A DNA stretch of 64,000 nucleotides, taken from the NCBI RefSeq assembly GCF_000626675.1, contig NZ_CP006842.1, positions 2,356,001-2,420,000 of the forward strand. The letters are read 5' to 3'. A program made the position numbers and the translations under genes. The DNA is from Corynebacterium glyciniphilum AJ 3170. GTDB lineage: Bacteria; Actinomycetota; Actinomycetes; Mycobacteriales; Mycobacteriaceae. This document shows positions 51,926 through 61,567 of the stretch, piece after piece. Each line of letters starts with the position of its first letter. Position 1 is the stretch's first letter. The notes under the pieces were generated by a model, which saw only the letters and a program-made list of their open reading frames with translations, did not search any database and was not told the origin of the DNA.

Positions 51926-52162
51926 GCCTAACTGGAACAGTGCAACGGCTTGCAGTGTTCCCGGAGCGACCTCGGAGGTAGATCGCCAGGGACAGCCCCC
52001 GAGTCGTCCGAGACCGTGACGCTGGTGTAGTAGCACCGCATATTGTCACGGAGCCGCACACCCTTATACAGGGGTTCTCGTAAGTCCGTGAACCGTGGCA
52101 ACGAAGACGCAGGCACCCCCATAGCCTAGGCTGACCTGACCAACGAGATCGTCGGGAATCCC

Positions 52163-53674
52163 TCAGGAGTTCACCTCGGCCCGGATCACGTGCTTCAGGA
52201 GTTTCCCCGACGGATTCCGCGGTAGCCCCCGGGCCACGATGACCTCGCGGGGGATCTTGTACTTCGCGATTCTCCCGGCAAGGTGTTTCCGCACCTCATC
52301 GACGCTGAGGTGCTGCCCATCCAAAGTCACAACGACCGCGACCACCGTTTCACCCCATTCCGGGTGCTGACGACCCACCACGGCGACGTCCCGTACCCCG
52401 GGGATCGCCATCACCGCGTCCTCGACCTCGGTGGAGTACACGTTCTCCCCACCGGTGATGATGACGTCCTTCTTCCGGTCCACAATGTAGACATACCCGT
52501 CAGCATCCACCCTGGCGACATCCCCGGTGCGGTACCACCCGTCGATGAACACCTCAGCCGTCGCGGCCGGGTCAGACATATACACACTCATCACCGAATC
52601 CGCGCGCATCCAGATCTCCCCCTGTCCGTCAGCATCGACATCCCTGCCCGCATCGTCGACGACCTTGAGGTCCACGCCGAACATGCCGCCCTTGCCGATG
52701 GAACCGGCCTTGATCAGCTGCTCTGACGGTTGGAGACAGGAGCCGGCCGGTCCCGTTTCGGTCATTCCGTACACCTGGTAGAAGTTCCCGGTGCCGTAGG
52801 CGTCGATGAGCATCCTCGCCTGATCCTCCCCCAGCGGTGCGGCACCGTAGATCAGCTTCTCCACGCTGCTGAGATCGAAGTCCCGGAGATCCTTCCCCTC
52901 TGCCTTAGCCTTCTGCACCGGCGCGATATAGGCGATCGGGGCGCCGAACACGGAGGTGATGCGCTCCTTCTCGAGCGTAGGCAGGAGCTCAGCGGCATCG
53001 AACTCGCGCATCAGCACCACGGTCCCGCCGATGTACATCGTGGTCAGCAGCCAGTCGTTCAGTGGTGAGGCATGCCAGATCGGCATGATCATCAGGAACC
53101 GTTCATCCGGGGTGAAATGCAGTGTATTGGCGATATTCGGCGACAGGGCGCTGATCCCGCGGTGGGTGTGAACGCACCCCTTCGGCGCGCTTGTCGTACC
53201 TGAGGTGTAGAGCACCTGAGCGTAGTCCTCGTCCGGTGCGACGCCACCGATGAAAGGAGCAGCCGCCGCGACGGCGCGGTCGAAGTCTCCCTCCTCCCAC
53301 CCGGTCTGCATCCAGGTGATCTCCGGCCCGCCCTGTCGTGCGGTGTCAATGACAGCATCCGAGGCGACACCGAACACTCCCCCGGAATGCCGGACGATGT
53401 GGCTGATCTCCTCGGGCTGAAGTTTGTGGTTCGCCGGCACGAGCACCGCTCCCGCGCGCCAGATGCCGTACATCGCGACGACGAAGCCGGGGTCGTTCAA
53501 AGTCATCACCAGAACCCTGTCACCAGGTCGGACACCATTGTCGACGAAGACAGTCGCTGCCCGGTCTGCGGCCTCGCGCAGTTCCCGGTAGGTCATCGAC
53601 CTGCTCCCCCACTGCAACGCGGGGTGATCGGGGCGACGTCGAACGGTGGCGTCGAGGGAATCAAGGAGGTTCAT
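52163..53674 (-). CDS. Acyl-CoA ligase (AMP-forming, class I adenylating enzyme)
   Basis: 503 residues with P-loop YTSGTTSAPKGCVHTH (about 165-180), YGMTETGPAG (about 310), the hinge region YRTGDVARVDADGYVYIVDRKKD (about 395) and the C-terminal catalytic Lys in PRNPSGKLLKHVI. Forms an acyl-adenylate, then a CoA thioester of an unknown carboxylic acid. The ATG at 53674 (MNLLDSLD) is preferred; the upstream in-frame ATG at 53728 lies within the TetR operator. Divergent from the TetR gene, which probably controls it. Confidence 0.9.
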   Translation of the reverse strand: MNLLDSLDATVRRRPDHPALQWGSRSMTYRELREAADRAATVFVDNGVRPGDRVLVMTLNDPGFVVAMYGIWRAGAVLVPANHKLQPEEISHIVRHSGGVFGVASDAVIDTARQGGPEITWMQTGWEEGDFDRAVAAAAPFIGGVAPDEDYAQVLYTSGTTSAPKGCVHTHRGISALSPNIANTLHFTPDERFLMIMPIWHASPLNDWLLTTMYIGGTVVLMREFDAAELLPTLEKERITSVFGAPIAYIAPVQKAKAEGKDLRDFDLSSVEKLIYGAAPLGEDQARMLIDAYGTGNFYQVYGMTETGPAGSCLQPSEQLIKAGSIGKGGMFGVDLKVVDDAGRDVDADGQGEIWMRADSVMSVYMSDPAATAEVFIDGWYRTGDVARVDADGYVYIVDRKKDVIITGGENVYSTEVEDAVMAIPGVRDVAVVGRQHPEWGETVVAVVVTLDGQHLSVDEVRKHLAGRIAKYKIPREVIVARGLPRNPSGKLLKHVIRAEVNS

Positions 53675-53719
53675 GGGGAGGCTGCCTTTCGGTGGTGGTG
53701 TGATGTAGCCTGAGTCACA

Positions 53720-53735
53720 GTGAACCATAGTTCAC
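53720..53735. promoter_or_regulatory. Operator-like palindrome between ligase and TetR genes
   Basis: GTGAAC-CATA-GTTCAC is a perfect 6-4-6 palindrome, 45 bases upstream of the ligase start and 52 bases upstream of the TetR start. Its position suits control of both divergent transcripts by the TetR protein. Confidence 0.65.
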
Positions 53736-53787
53736 ACCTTCACGAAAGAACCGTCACTTCCACCGACCAGAGAAGACATCAGGACGC

Positions 53788-54402
53788 ATGCCCTACCAGC
53801 AGACCGAGAAAACCCGAGCGCACGCCCAGGGGCGACGCGACAGCATCCTCCGCGCCGCGACCGCCCTCATTTCGTCCGGTGGATTCGCGGCCGCTTCCGT
53901 GCGCGCCATCGCCGAAGAGTCCGGGAACGCCGCCGGCTCGGTCTACCGCTACTTCGACAACCGAGAGAAACTGCTGGCAAGCGTCTTCCGGTCGATCGCC
54001 GACCGCGAATTCCGCGCCGTTGAGTACGCGACAATGTCAGCACCTCCCGCTATCGGAGACCGCCTGTCGTCGCTCCTGGCCACATTCTCCACCCGTGCGC
54101 TGCGCAACCCGACAATGGCAGAGGCCCTGCTCTTCGAACCGGTCAACCCGCTGGTCGAGGCGGAACGACTCACCTTCCGCCGTCGCTACCACGATCTGGT
54201 CGTCACGGTCATTCGCGACGGCATTCTGGTCGGCGAGATCCCCGACCAGGACGCCGAGCTCAGCGCTCGTTCCGTCATCGGCGCCAACGCCGAAGCCCTC
54301 ATGGGACGGCTCAGCCCCGAATCCTCCGTCACAGATCCCGACTATCTGATCGCCTCCGTCACCACGTTCTGCCTCCGGGCGTTAGGAGCACCACAACCAT
54401 GA
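53788..54402 (+). CDS. TetR-family regulator
   Basis: 204 residues with N-terminal helix-turn-helix (RRDSILRAATALISSGGFAAASVRAIAEESGNAAGSVYRYFDNREKLL, about residues 16-63) and a helical ligand domain. Coupled by a 4-bp ATGA overlap to the AidB-like dehydrogenase and divergent from the CoA ligase, so it probably senses an acyl-CoA and controls both. Confidence 0.89.
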   Translation: MPYQQTEKTRAHAQGRRDSILRAATALISSGGFAAASVRAIAEESGNAAGSVYRYFDNREKLLASVFRSIADREFRAVEYATMSAPPAIGDRLSSLLATFSTRALRNPTMAEALLFEPVNPLVEAERLTFRRRYHDLVVTVIRDGILVGEIPDQDAELSARSVIGANAEALMGRLSPESSVTDPDYLIASVTTFCLRALGAPQP

Positions 54403-56030
54403 CCACCCATACCGTGTTCAACCAGTCAGCGCCGCGCGTCGACGTCAACGAATTCAGCACAAACACCGCACTTCAGGATGCAGTCGCAGTCTTCGCACCA
54501 GACGCCGACACCGCCCGGTTAGGCGGTATCGGCGCGGAGGTCGGTTCCGCCTCCTACCAGCACGACGCAGAACTGGCGAACACCATCACGCCCGTACTCC
54601 GTTCCCACGACCGCTGGGGGCATCGCGTTGACGAGGTCGAATTCCACCCCGGCTACCACCGCATCATGGAGCAGTCCATCGGGTGGGGACTCCACACCTC
54701 GGCGTGGGCGAATCCCCACCCCGGGGCGAATGCGGAGCGTGCTGCGGCGTTCATGCTCGCCAGCCAAGTGGAGCCGGGGCACGGCTGTCCGGTCTCCATG
54801 ACCCATGCCGTGGTGCCGGCATTGCGTCTGGCACCCGATCTGGCGACGGAGTGGGAGCCGAAGCTGCTGTCCACCAGTTACGACCCGGAGTTCCGCGACC
54901 CGGCCACCAAAGACGGCGTGATCTTCGGCATGGCGATGACGGAGAAGCAGGGTGGATCGGACGTCCGGGCGAACACGACCACCGCCACACCCAACGCGGA
55001 CGGCACGTGGTCGTTGACCGGGCACAAGTGGTTCTGCTCGGCACCGCAGTCAGATGCGTTCCTGGTTATCGCGCAGGCCGCGGGCGTCCCCGGGGGTCTG
55101 AGCTGTTTCCTGGTGCCGCGGGTCCTTCCGGGCGGCGAGCGGAACGTGTTCCTGATCCAGCGGCTGAAGGACAAGCTCGGCAATAAATCGAATGCGTCGT
55201 CCGAGATTGAGCTCAACGGCACCATCGGCTGGATGGTCGGCGAGACCGGACGAGGGGTCCGGACGATCATCGAGATGGTCAACCGCACGCGGCTGGACTG
55301 CATCTACGGCACGGCGGCGGGAATGCGCCAGGTGGTGGCGGAAGCGGCGTGGCATGCCCGACACCGTTCTGCGTTCGGGGCGACGTTGATCGACCAACCT
55401 GCGATGACCACCGTGATCGCTGATCTCCAGTTGGAGGCTGAGGCGGCGACGTGGACTGCGTTGCGTCTGGCGTCGGCCCACGATGACGGTGCCGGAGAAG
55501 AGGACTTCCGACGGTTGGCGACAGCGGTGGCGAAGTACTGGGTGTGTAAACGGGGCCCGCACCATGCCTACGAAGGGCTGGAGTGCCTCGGCGGCAACGG
55601 GTACACCGAACTGTTCCCGCTGGCGCGCCGGTACCGTGAGCAGCCGGTCCTTGCGGTGTGGGAGGGCTCGGGGAACGTCATCGCTCTCGACGTTCTCCGT
55701 GCGCTGGTCAAGCAGCCTACCTCGGCGGAGGCTTTCGACGCAGAGATGGCGACCGCCCTGGGACGGGACGAACGCTACGACGCGCAGGTCGCCCGCATGC
55801 GTGGCCTACTGTCGGAGGTCGCGGCGCGCCCGGAGAGCGCAGAGAGGAACGCACGACGGCTGGTCGAGTCGATGGCCCTGACCCTGCAGGCACAGGTTCT
55901 GCTGACTCACGCGCCCTCGCATGTCGCTGACGCATTCCTCGCCGGACGGGTGGATCCGGTGACGCGGAGTATGGAGTACGGGACGCTGGGTGAGGGGGTC
56001 GACGTGGACAGGCTGGTCGATAGGGCGTGA
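54399..56030 (+). CDS. AidB-like acyl-CoA dehydrogenase
   Basis: 543 residues, the length and layout of the AidB/IBR3-type branch: a long N-terminal segment (about 1-165), the dehydrogenase core with MAMTEKQGGSDVRANTTTA (about 180), GHKWFCSAPQSDAFLVIAQA, NRTRLDCIYGTAAGMRQVV and YEGLECLGGNGYTELFPLARRYREQPVLAVWEGSGNV near 390-430, and an extra C-terminal helical domain. AidB itself is a DNA-associated flavoprotein; operon context with TetR and a CoA ligase here favours an acyl-CoA substrate. Confidence 0.88.
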   Translation: MTTHTVFNQSAPRVDVNEFSTNTALQDAVAVFAPDADTARLGGIGAEVGSASYQHDAELANTITPVLRSHDRWGHRVDEVEFHPGYHRIMEQSIGWGLHTSAWANPHPGANAERAAAFMLASQVEPGHGCPVSMTHAVVPALRLAPDLATEWEPKLLSTSYDPEFRDPATKDGVIFGMAMTEKQGGSDVRANTTTATPNADGTWSLTGHKWFCSAPQSDAFLVIAQAAGVPGGLSCFLVPRVLPGGERNVFLIQRLKDKLGNKSNASSEIELNGTIGWMVGETGRGVRTIIEMVNRTRLDCIYGTAAGMRQVVAEAAWHARHRSAFGATLIDQPAMTTVIADLQLEAEAATWTALRLASAHDDGAGEEDFRRLATAVAKYWVCKRGPHHAYEGLECLGGNGYTELFPLARRYREQPVLAVWEGSGNVIALDVLRALVKQPTSAEAFDAEMATALGRDERYDAQVARMRGLLSEVAARPESAERNARRLVESMALTLQAQVLLTHAPSHVADAFLAGRVDPVTRSMEYGTLGEGVDVDRLVDRA

Positions 56031-56559
56031 GACGACCGTGACGACTGTTCTCCTCCTCACGGAACTCTCGACGTAGTTCAAGGCACCATATTCTGACGCT
56101 TCGGAATTCAGACTGGTGCTACGGCCTGCACAGATGAGAATTATCTCACCTTGGATCGTGTGCCCCCCTACCCACTGTCACGCATAGCGAGCAGAGGGCT
56201 CAGGTCATGCCCAGCAGGTGATCTCTCCCCTTCCTGCCTCCGCCGGAACAGGACCGTACCCGGTCTTCTTTCCCCAGGGCGTTAGGTCGGTTCGCTCGCT
56301 TGCAGGGCTCAGAGAGGCGCTTACGGGATGCCGACATAATCTGAAGTTGCTGCCAGGTCGTCTGACTGCCCCTCAATCACGCCGGGGACGGTTCAGAACT
56401 TTTGAAGACTTAACCATTGCTTACCCCTCCTGACATTCAGGACAATTCCTCCCCATAGCCGTGAGCTGTGATGTAAGACACAGCATCCGCCAGCGGACGG
56501 CTACGCATCACGGACAGCCGTCGAACAATCGGTCCACACCCATGAGGAGGAGTCAGCCC
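56031..56559. other. Long intergenic region upstream of the SMP-30 gene
   Basis: 529 bases with no convincing gene. A small perfect inverted repeat CCTGA-CAT-TCAGG lies at 56429-56441, 118 bases before the SMP-30 start, and could be an operator. No regulator gene for this pair is adjacent. The in-frame extension of the SMP-30 gene back to 56461 is not protein-like. Confidence 0.5.
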
Positions 56560-57459
56560 ATGACTACGCTGCCAGCACCGCACATCGATGTCCTACTGGA
56601 CATCAAGACCACACTCGGAGAGGGACCTCTCTGGGACACCGAATCCGACCGTCTGCACTGGGTTGACAGCGCCGACGGTCGGATCTTCCGCTCCACTGCA
56701 GACGGCAGGGAACTCCGGTCCTGGGAAGTCGGCGAACCGGTCGGATCCATCGCGCTCAGCGACGACGGTACCGCCTTCCTCGCCGCGCTCAAGTCCGGTC
56801 TCTACTGGGTCGACCAAGCGACCGGGGACAAGACCCTCATCACCAATCCGGAGGACGACGACCGGACACGTCTGAACGACGGAAAGACCGACCGGCAGGG
56901 ACGTTTCATCGTCGGGTCCATGGACACGCTGGAGGACGAGCCCCTGGGTCGTCTCTACGCCTACTCTCCTGACAGCGGTATCCGTATCCTCGACGAAGGC
57001 ATCATCTGTTCGAATGGCCCCTGTTTCAGCCCTGACGGGAAGACGCTCTACTTCAGTGACACCTGGACCGGCGACATCTGGCGCTACGACTACGACCCCG
57101 AGACCGGGGACGCCACCAACCGCAGCGTCTTCGCCAACGTCGACACCTCCCGTGGCGGTGCCGCTGACGGTGCGACGGTGGATTCCGAAGGGTACCTCTG
57201 GCAGGCACTAGTCTACAGCGGAGTCATCGTCCGCTACGCTCCGGACGGAACCGTCGACCGCACCATCGACATGCCGGTCCTCAAGTGCACCAGCCTGAAC
57301 TTCGGTGGCCCCGACCTGGACGTCCTCTACGTGACGTCAATGGCGAAACCTCCGCTGCCCCGGTTCCCGGGCGACGGACAACAACGTGGGGCCCTTTTCT
57401 CGATCTCCGGTCTCGGTGTCACCGGTGTTCCCGAACGACGCTTCGCCGGAAACGTCTAG
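56560..57459 (+). CDS. SMP-30/gluconolactonase-family protein
   Basis: Metal-dependent six-bladed beta-propeller hydrolase, 299 residues. Metal ligands expected at Glu21 (TTLGEGPLW), an Asn in TRLNDGKTDRQGRF/NGPCFSPDG and Asp in YFSDTWTGDIWRYD near residue 167-175. Likely opens a sugar-acid lactone or related ester. The ATG at 56560 is chosen because GAGGAGGAG precedes it; upstream ATG at 56539 lies in the ribosome-binding region itself. Nine bases separate it from the MFS gene, so transport and lactone hydrolysis are coupled. Confidence 0.89.
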   Translation: MTTLPAPHIDVLLDIKTTLGEGPLWDTESDRLHWVDSADGRIFRSTADGRELRSWEVGEPVGSIALSDDGTAFLAALKSGLYWVDQATGDKTLITNPEDDDRTRLNDGKTDRQGRFIVGSMDTLEDEPLGRLYAYSPDSGIRILDEGIICSNGPCFSPDGKTLYFSDTWTGDIWRYDYDPETGDATNRSVFANVDTSRGGAADGATVDSEGYLWQALVYSGVIVRYAPDGTVDRTIDMPVLKCTSLNFGGPDLDVLYVTSMAKPPLPRFPGDGQQRGALFSISGLGVTGVPERRFAGNV

Positions 57460-57468
57460 GAGGCACCC

Positions 57469-58800
57469 ATGTTTACCCGAATGAAAACCTCTCTCAGTCA
57501 GATCCACCGCTACTCATGGGTCTCACTGTCCGTCTGCTGGCTGATCTGGATCCTCAACGCCTACGACCGGGAGATCGTGCTGCGCCTGGGTCCGTCGATC
57601 TCGGAGACCTTCGACCTGTCTCCGGACACCTGGGGCGTCATCGCGTCCCTCATTATGCTCGCCCTTGCCGTGATGCCGATCGCGGGATCCGCCATGAGCG
57701 ACCGGCATGGCGGTGGACACAAGCGGGCGGCATTCCAGGTCCCGCTGGTCATCGGGACCACCGCACTGGCCTTCCTCTCCGGCTTCAAGACCGTCAGTCA
57801 CAACATCGTCGCCTTCATCGCGATTCGGGTGGGTGTGAACCTCGGTGCCGGCTGGGGTGAACCCGTGGGGGTGAGCAACACCGCGGAATGGTGGCCCCGG
57901 GAACGTCGCGGATTCGCTCTGGGTGCCCACCACACCGGTTACCCGATCGGGTCACTGCTCTCGGGCGTCGCCGGAGCAGCCGTGCTCACATGGTTCGGCG
58001 ACGACGGATGGTCCTACGCTTTCTTCTTCAGTCTCGTCTTCGCCGTGCCGATCATGCTGTTCTGGCGGAAATACTCCACCAGGGACAAGATCGACACCCT
58101 CTACGCCGACATCGAGGCAAAGGGGCTCACCGCCCCCGAGGTCATCACCGAAACCGACGAACGCCCGAAGGGCATTCTGCGCAAGGTTCTCACCACCCCG
58201 CAGATCACCGGCACGGCAGTCACCACGATGCTCACCCAGATCGTCTATATGGGGGTCAACACGGTCCTGCCGTTATACCTCCACAACATCGTCGGGTTGT
58301 CGCTGGCGGAATCGGCGGGGCTCAGCGTCGTCTTCACACTCACCGGCATTGTCGGCCAGGTCCTGTGGCCGACTCTGTCAGACCTCTTCGGACGTCGGGT
58401 GACCATCGTCATCTGCGGAATCTGGATGGCAGTCAGCGTGGGATGCCTCTACTTCGCCACCACGTCCGTTCTTGTCGTGGTGGTGCAGCTGGCGTTCGGT
58501 CTGGTCGCCAACGCGGTCTGGCCGGTCTACTACGCGACAGCTTCAGACGCCGCTCCTGAAGGTGGAACCTCCACGGCCAACGGAGTGATCACGACCGCCA
58601 TGTTCATCGGCGGAGGCATCGCCCCTGTTCTCATGGGTCGTCTCGTCGGCCTCGGCGGCGGATGGGAGGAGTCGACCGGATACGTCTACACGTTCCTCTG
58701 CATGGCGGGCTTCGCGCTTATCGGTGCACTGATCCCCCTGTTCATCCGGCACGTGCGCCCTGCAGCGCCGGACACCGGCCAGGCCACTGCCGCCCGGTAG
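57469..58800 (+). CDS. MFS transporter paired with the lactonase
   Basis: 443-residue, twelve-helix major facilitator. Helix 1 region WLIWILNAYDREIVLRLGPSI resembles the acid-sugar (anion:cation symporter-like) group; the 2-3 loop reads SAMSDRHGGGHKRAA and the 8-9 loop LSDLFGRRVTIVI. A strong GGAGG lies eight bases before the ATG. The substrate is probably a sugar acid or its lactone, as judged by the SMP-30 gene upstream. It is followed by a bidirectional terminator. Confidence 0.86.
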   Translation: MFTRMKTSLSQIHRYSWVSLSVCWLIWILNAYDREIVLRLGPSISETFDLSPDTWGVIASLIMLALAVMPIAGSAMSDRHGGGHKRAAFQVPLVIGTTALAFLSGFKTVSHNIVAFIAIRVGVNLGAGWGEPVGVSNTAEWWPRERRGFALGAHHTGYPIGSLLSGVAGAAVLTWFGDDGWSYAFFFSLVFAVPIMLFWRKYSTRDKIDTLYADIEAKGLTAPEVITETDERPKGILRKVLTTPQITGTAVTTMLTQIVYMGVNTVLPLYLHNIVGLSLAESAGLSVVFTLTGIVGQVLWPTLSDLFGRRVTIVICGIWMAVSVGCLYFATTSVLVVVVQLAFGLVANAVWPVYYATASDAAPEGGTSTANGVITTAMFIGGGIAPVLMGRLVGLGGGWEESTGYVYTFLCMAGFALIGALIPLFIRHVRPAAPDTGQATAAR

Positions 58801-58842
58801 ACGGTTGAGGTCCGACTCCTCCGTCGGACGACCCACACAGTA

Positions 58843-58873
58843 AACCCCCGACGGCGCAACGCCGTCGGGGGTT
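58843..58873. terminator. Strong bidirectional terminator
   Basis: A 14-bp perfect stem (AACCCCCGACGGCG / CGCCGTCGGGGGTT) with a 3-base CAA loop lies between the convergent MFS and AMP-binding ligase genes. Flanking A and T residues inside the stem ends make it usable in both directions. Confidence 0.88.
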
Positions 58874-58895
58874 CGCTCTACGGTCAGCTCACCGC

Positions 58896-60431
58896 CTACC
58901 CGCCCGCCAGCAGTGCACGCACCGCATTCCGGTCCGTCTTCATCCCCACCGTCCGTGGGATCTCGTCGACGGCGAGGATGCGGACCGGCACGGCATACTT
59001 TGCAATACGTCCACGGAGTCGCCCCAGAAGCCCCCCGACATCAGTGCCCGGGCCAACCACCACCAGGGCTGCGGGAACCTCCCCGTAAAGCTCGTCGGGG
59101 ATGCCGACCACGCAGGCGTCCTCCACGCCGTCGAGTCCGCACAGTGCGTTCTCCACGCTGTTCGGGTGGATCTTCTCTCCACCCCGGTTGATCTGGTTCT
59201 TCAACCGGTCCACGACGTAGAGGTACCCCTCCTCAGTGAGGTATCCCAGATCCCCTGTCGTCAACTCTTCCACGGCCATGAACTGGTCGTCGGCGTCCAG
59301 GTAGCCGGGTGAGACATTGGTGCCGGAGAGAGTGATCTCACCGACCTCGTCCGGCCCCAGTGCGGTCCCGCGCTGGTCAACGATGCGCACGCTCACGCCG
59401 GGCACGGGTGTCCCGGACGAACCGATGAACGGGGAGGATGCGGCGTCCTCGGGAAACACCGTGGCCGGTGAGGTCGTCTCCGTCAGACCATAGACCGTCC
59501 GGAAGGATGCCCCGGGCATGCGGTCCGTCAACCGCTGGATCCGTCCGGGCGGCATGTTCGCCGCACCGCACGCGAGCAGCCGGACACTGTCCAACTGTGG
59601 ACGGTCCTCCGGCCAGTGCTCCACCATGAGCTGGAAGATCGTCGGCGATCCGTGGATATAGGTCGCTTCGACCTCCTCCGCCCACCGGATGAACGCCACC
59701 GGGTCGAAGCGACGCTGCAGATGAAGCGTCATCCCCAGGTAGACGCACTGCAGCGCGACGGCAACCACGCCGGTGACATGGTACAGCGCGGCACCGAAGA
59801 CCATGCTGTCGTCTGCCGTCAGGTCAAGGGCGTGCTCGTATGCCGCAACAGCATGCATGATGTTCCGGTTGGTGAGCACCACCCGCTTCGGCGTCCCTGT
59901 CGTTCCCGACGTGAACATGTGGACAGCGGGCGCTCCGGGATCCGTCACGGCACCTGGCACCGGTCGTCCCGACGAAGCCAGGAGGTCCGACAGAGCCACG
60001 GTGGCGGGAACAGGGAAAACACTGTTCCCGATGGACCGCCGATCATCGGCGATGAGCACGTCGATCCGGGCTGTACGGATCATCCCGGCCAACTCGGCGT
60101 CCGAGAATTTTCCGGGAAGCATCACCGACGTCGCCCCGATCCGGTTCACCGCCAACAGTGCAGTGAGGAAACCAGACGAGTTGTCCAGGAGAAGCCCGAC
60201 TCTCGTTCCGGGACGTGCGCCGATCGCCCACAGGTTCGCCGAGGCTGTCTCCGCCTGGTTCAACAACTCCCCGAAGGTCAGCCCGTCACCGGAGTCCTCA
60301 GACACCGCTGTCTTGTCCGGGTACCGTGACGCAGTGCGGCACAGCGCCCCCCACGCGCTGAGCGGCACCCGGCTGAACGTGCCTGTGGTCGCCTCGTACG
60401 GGCCGGAAAGCAATTCTGTCGCTGTCATCAT
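58896..60431 (-). CDS. AMP-binding acyl-CoA ligase
   Basis: 511 residues, last gene of a minus-strand operon. P-loop MFTSGTTGTPKRVVLTN (about 168-184), YGLTETTSPATVF (about 315), hinge GDLGYLTEEGYLYVVDRLKNQINRGGEKI, and a C-terminal RTVGMKTDRNAV segment in which the usual GK is GMK, so the catalytic Lys is one place shifted but present. Its ATG overlaps the glycerate kinase stop (ATGA). Substrate unknown; a short or hydroxylated acid is plausible beside a glycerate kinase. Confidence 0.88.
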   Translation of the reverse strand: MMTATELLSGPYEATTGTFSRVPLSAWGALCRTASRYPDKTAVSEDSGDGLTFGELLNQAETASANLWAIGARPGTRVGLLLDNSSGFLTALLAVNRIGATSVMLPGKFSDAELAGMIRTARIDVLIADDRRSIGNSVFPVPATVALSDLLASSGRPVPGAVTDPGAPAVHMFTSGTTGTPKRVVLTNRNIMHAVAAYEHALDLTADDSMVFGAALYHVTGVVAVALQCVYLGMTLHLQRRFDPVAFIRWAEEVEATYIHGSPTIFQLMVEHWPEDRPQLDSVRLLACGAANMPPGRIQRLTDRMPGASFRTVYGLTETTSPATVFPEDAASSPFIGSSGTPVPGVSVRIVDQRGTALGPDEVGEITLSGTNVSPGYLDADDQFMAVEELTTGDLGYLTEEGYLYVVDRLKNQINRGGEKIHPNSVENALCGLDGVEDACVVGIPDELYGEVPAALVVVGPGTDVGGLLGRLRGRIAKYAVPVRILAVDEIPRTVGMKTDRNAVRALLAGG

Positions 60432-61567
60432 TCTTGTGTCTCTTTCCGTATGTAGTCCGCAACGTTCACTCGTAGGTTCTTCGCGCCTCGCTCCAACGAC
60501 ACCTTGACGGGCACCGCGGGATCACTGATCTGCACCACTGCCCGGAACACCTCCGGGACAAGGTCGGATGCAGACGCTGACACCTTGCCCGCGAAGGCGA
60601 CGGTCGCGACGCCTTCACGAGCCGCGGATGCTGCAACGACGGCCGGGGCCTTGCCGTGTCCGGTCTGGACGTCCACACTTCCCTCACCGGTGAGGACGAG
60701 ATCAGCTCCGCGACACACCTCCGGGAAACCCACCAGATCCAGCAACAGGTCGGCACCGGACTCCATCCGGGCGCCCAGGACGGCGAGCAGGGCAGCACCG
60801 GTGCCACCGGCGGCACCCGCACCAGGGGTCTCCCGGACCTCCGCCAGATCGCTGTCGCCGTGATCGGCCAGCACCTGTGCCCACCGTCCGAGAGCTTCGT
60901 CAAGAGGCCGGACGTCCTCCGGCGTGGCTCCCTTCTGGGGAGCGAAGACCGCAGCCGCGCCGGTGGGACCACACAGGGGGTTGGTGACGTCTCCGGCGAT
61001 GACGACCTCCACCTCCTTCCACCCGGGGTCCAGCCCGGACGTATCGAGACGGCTGGCCCGTGCCATACCGGCGGCATCGGGAGTCACCTCCTCGCCGTCA
61101 CCGTCGACCGCACGGGCACCGAGAGCATGGAGCAGACCGAGACCGCCGTCGTTGGTGACGGAACCGCCGAGCCCGACGATGACCGTGGCCGCGCCGGCGT
61201 CGAGAGCGTGGTCCAGAAGCTCCCCGACGCCTGCCGTCCCTGCGGCCCAGATGTTGCGGCGCTCCGTGGGCACGAGGTGTATGCCTGCGGCTTCCGCAAG
61301 TTCCACCACAGCAGTGGACGTGGAGGGAACTAAACCCCACGTCGCGTCCACCGGTGTGCCGTCCGGCCCAGTCACCGTCGTTGTCCTGAGCTCACCTCCG
61401 AGCGCGCTGGTCAGGGCGAGGACGGTGCCTTCTCCGCCGTCGGCGATCGGGACTGCCACGACCTCTGCGGCCGGGTCCACATCGTGGATCCCGGCCGCCA
61501 TGGCGGCGGCAGCCTCGACCGATGTCAGGGATTCCTTGAACGAGTCGGGTGCCACAACGAATCTCAT
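60428..61567 (-). CDS. glxK: Glycerate kinase (GlxK/GarK family)
   Basis: Phosphorylates D-glycerate with ATP. 379 residues from the ATG at 61567, MRFVVAPDSFKESLTSVEAA, the standard N-terminus of the family, with ADGGEGTVLAL near 50, GLGGSVTNDGGLGLLHALGA near 125 and TGEGSVDVQTGHGKAP near 290. An open frame continues further upstream to 61996 but lies inside the transporter gene and is not used. Coupled on both sides by 4-bp overlaps to the MFS transporter and the ligase. Confidence 0.93.
   Translation of the reverse strand: MRFVVAPDSFKESLTSVEAAAAMAAGIHDVDPAAEVVAVPIADGGEGTVLALTSALGGELRTTTVTGPDGTPVDATWGLVPSTSTAVVELAEAAGIHLVPTERRNIWAAGTAGVGELLDHALDAGAATVIVGLGGSVTNDGGLGLLHALGARAVDGDGEEVTPDAAGMARASRLDTSGLDPGWKEVEVVIAGDVTNPLCGPTGAAAVFAPQKGATPEDVRPLDEALGRWAQVLADHGDSDLAEVRETPGAGAAGGTGAALLAVLGARMESGADLLLDLVGFPEVCRGADLVLTGEGSVDVQTGHGKAPAVVAASAAREGVATVAFAGKVSASASDLVPEVFRAVVQISDPAVPVKVSLERGAKNLRVNVADYIRKETQE

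Noticed and set aside
51928-52122. 64-codon minus-strand open frame after the helicase gene
   Set aside because: No ribosome-binding site and no recognisable pattern; the ATG lies within a CTAGG-rich stretch that is not a clear promoter. Left as intergenic.
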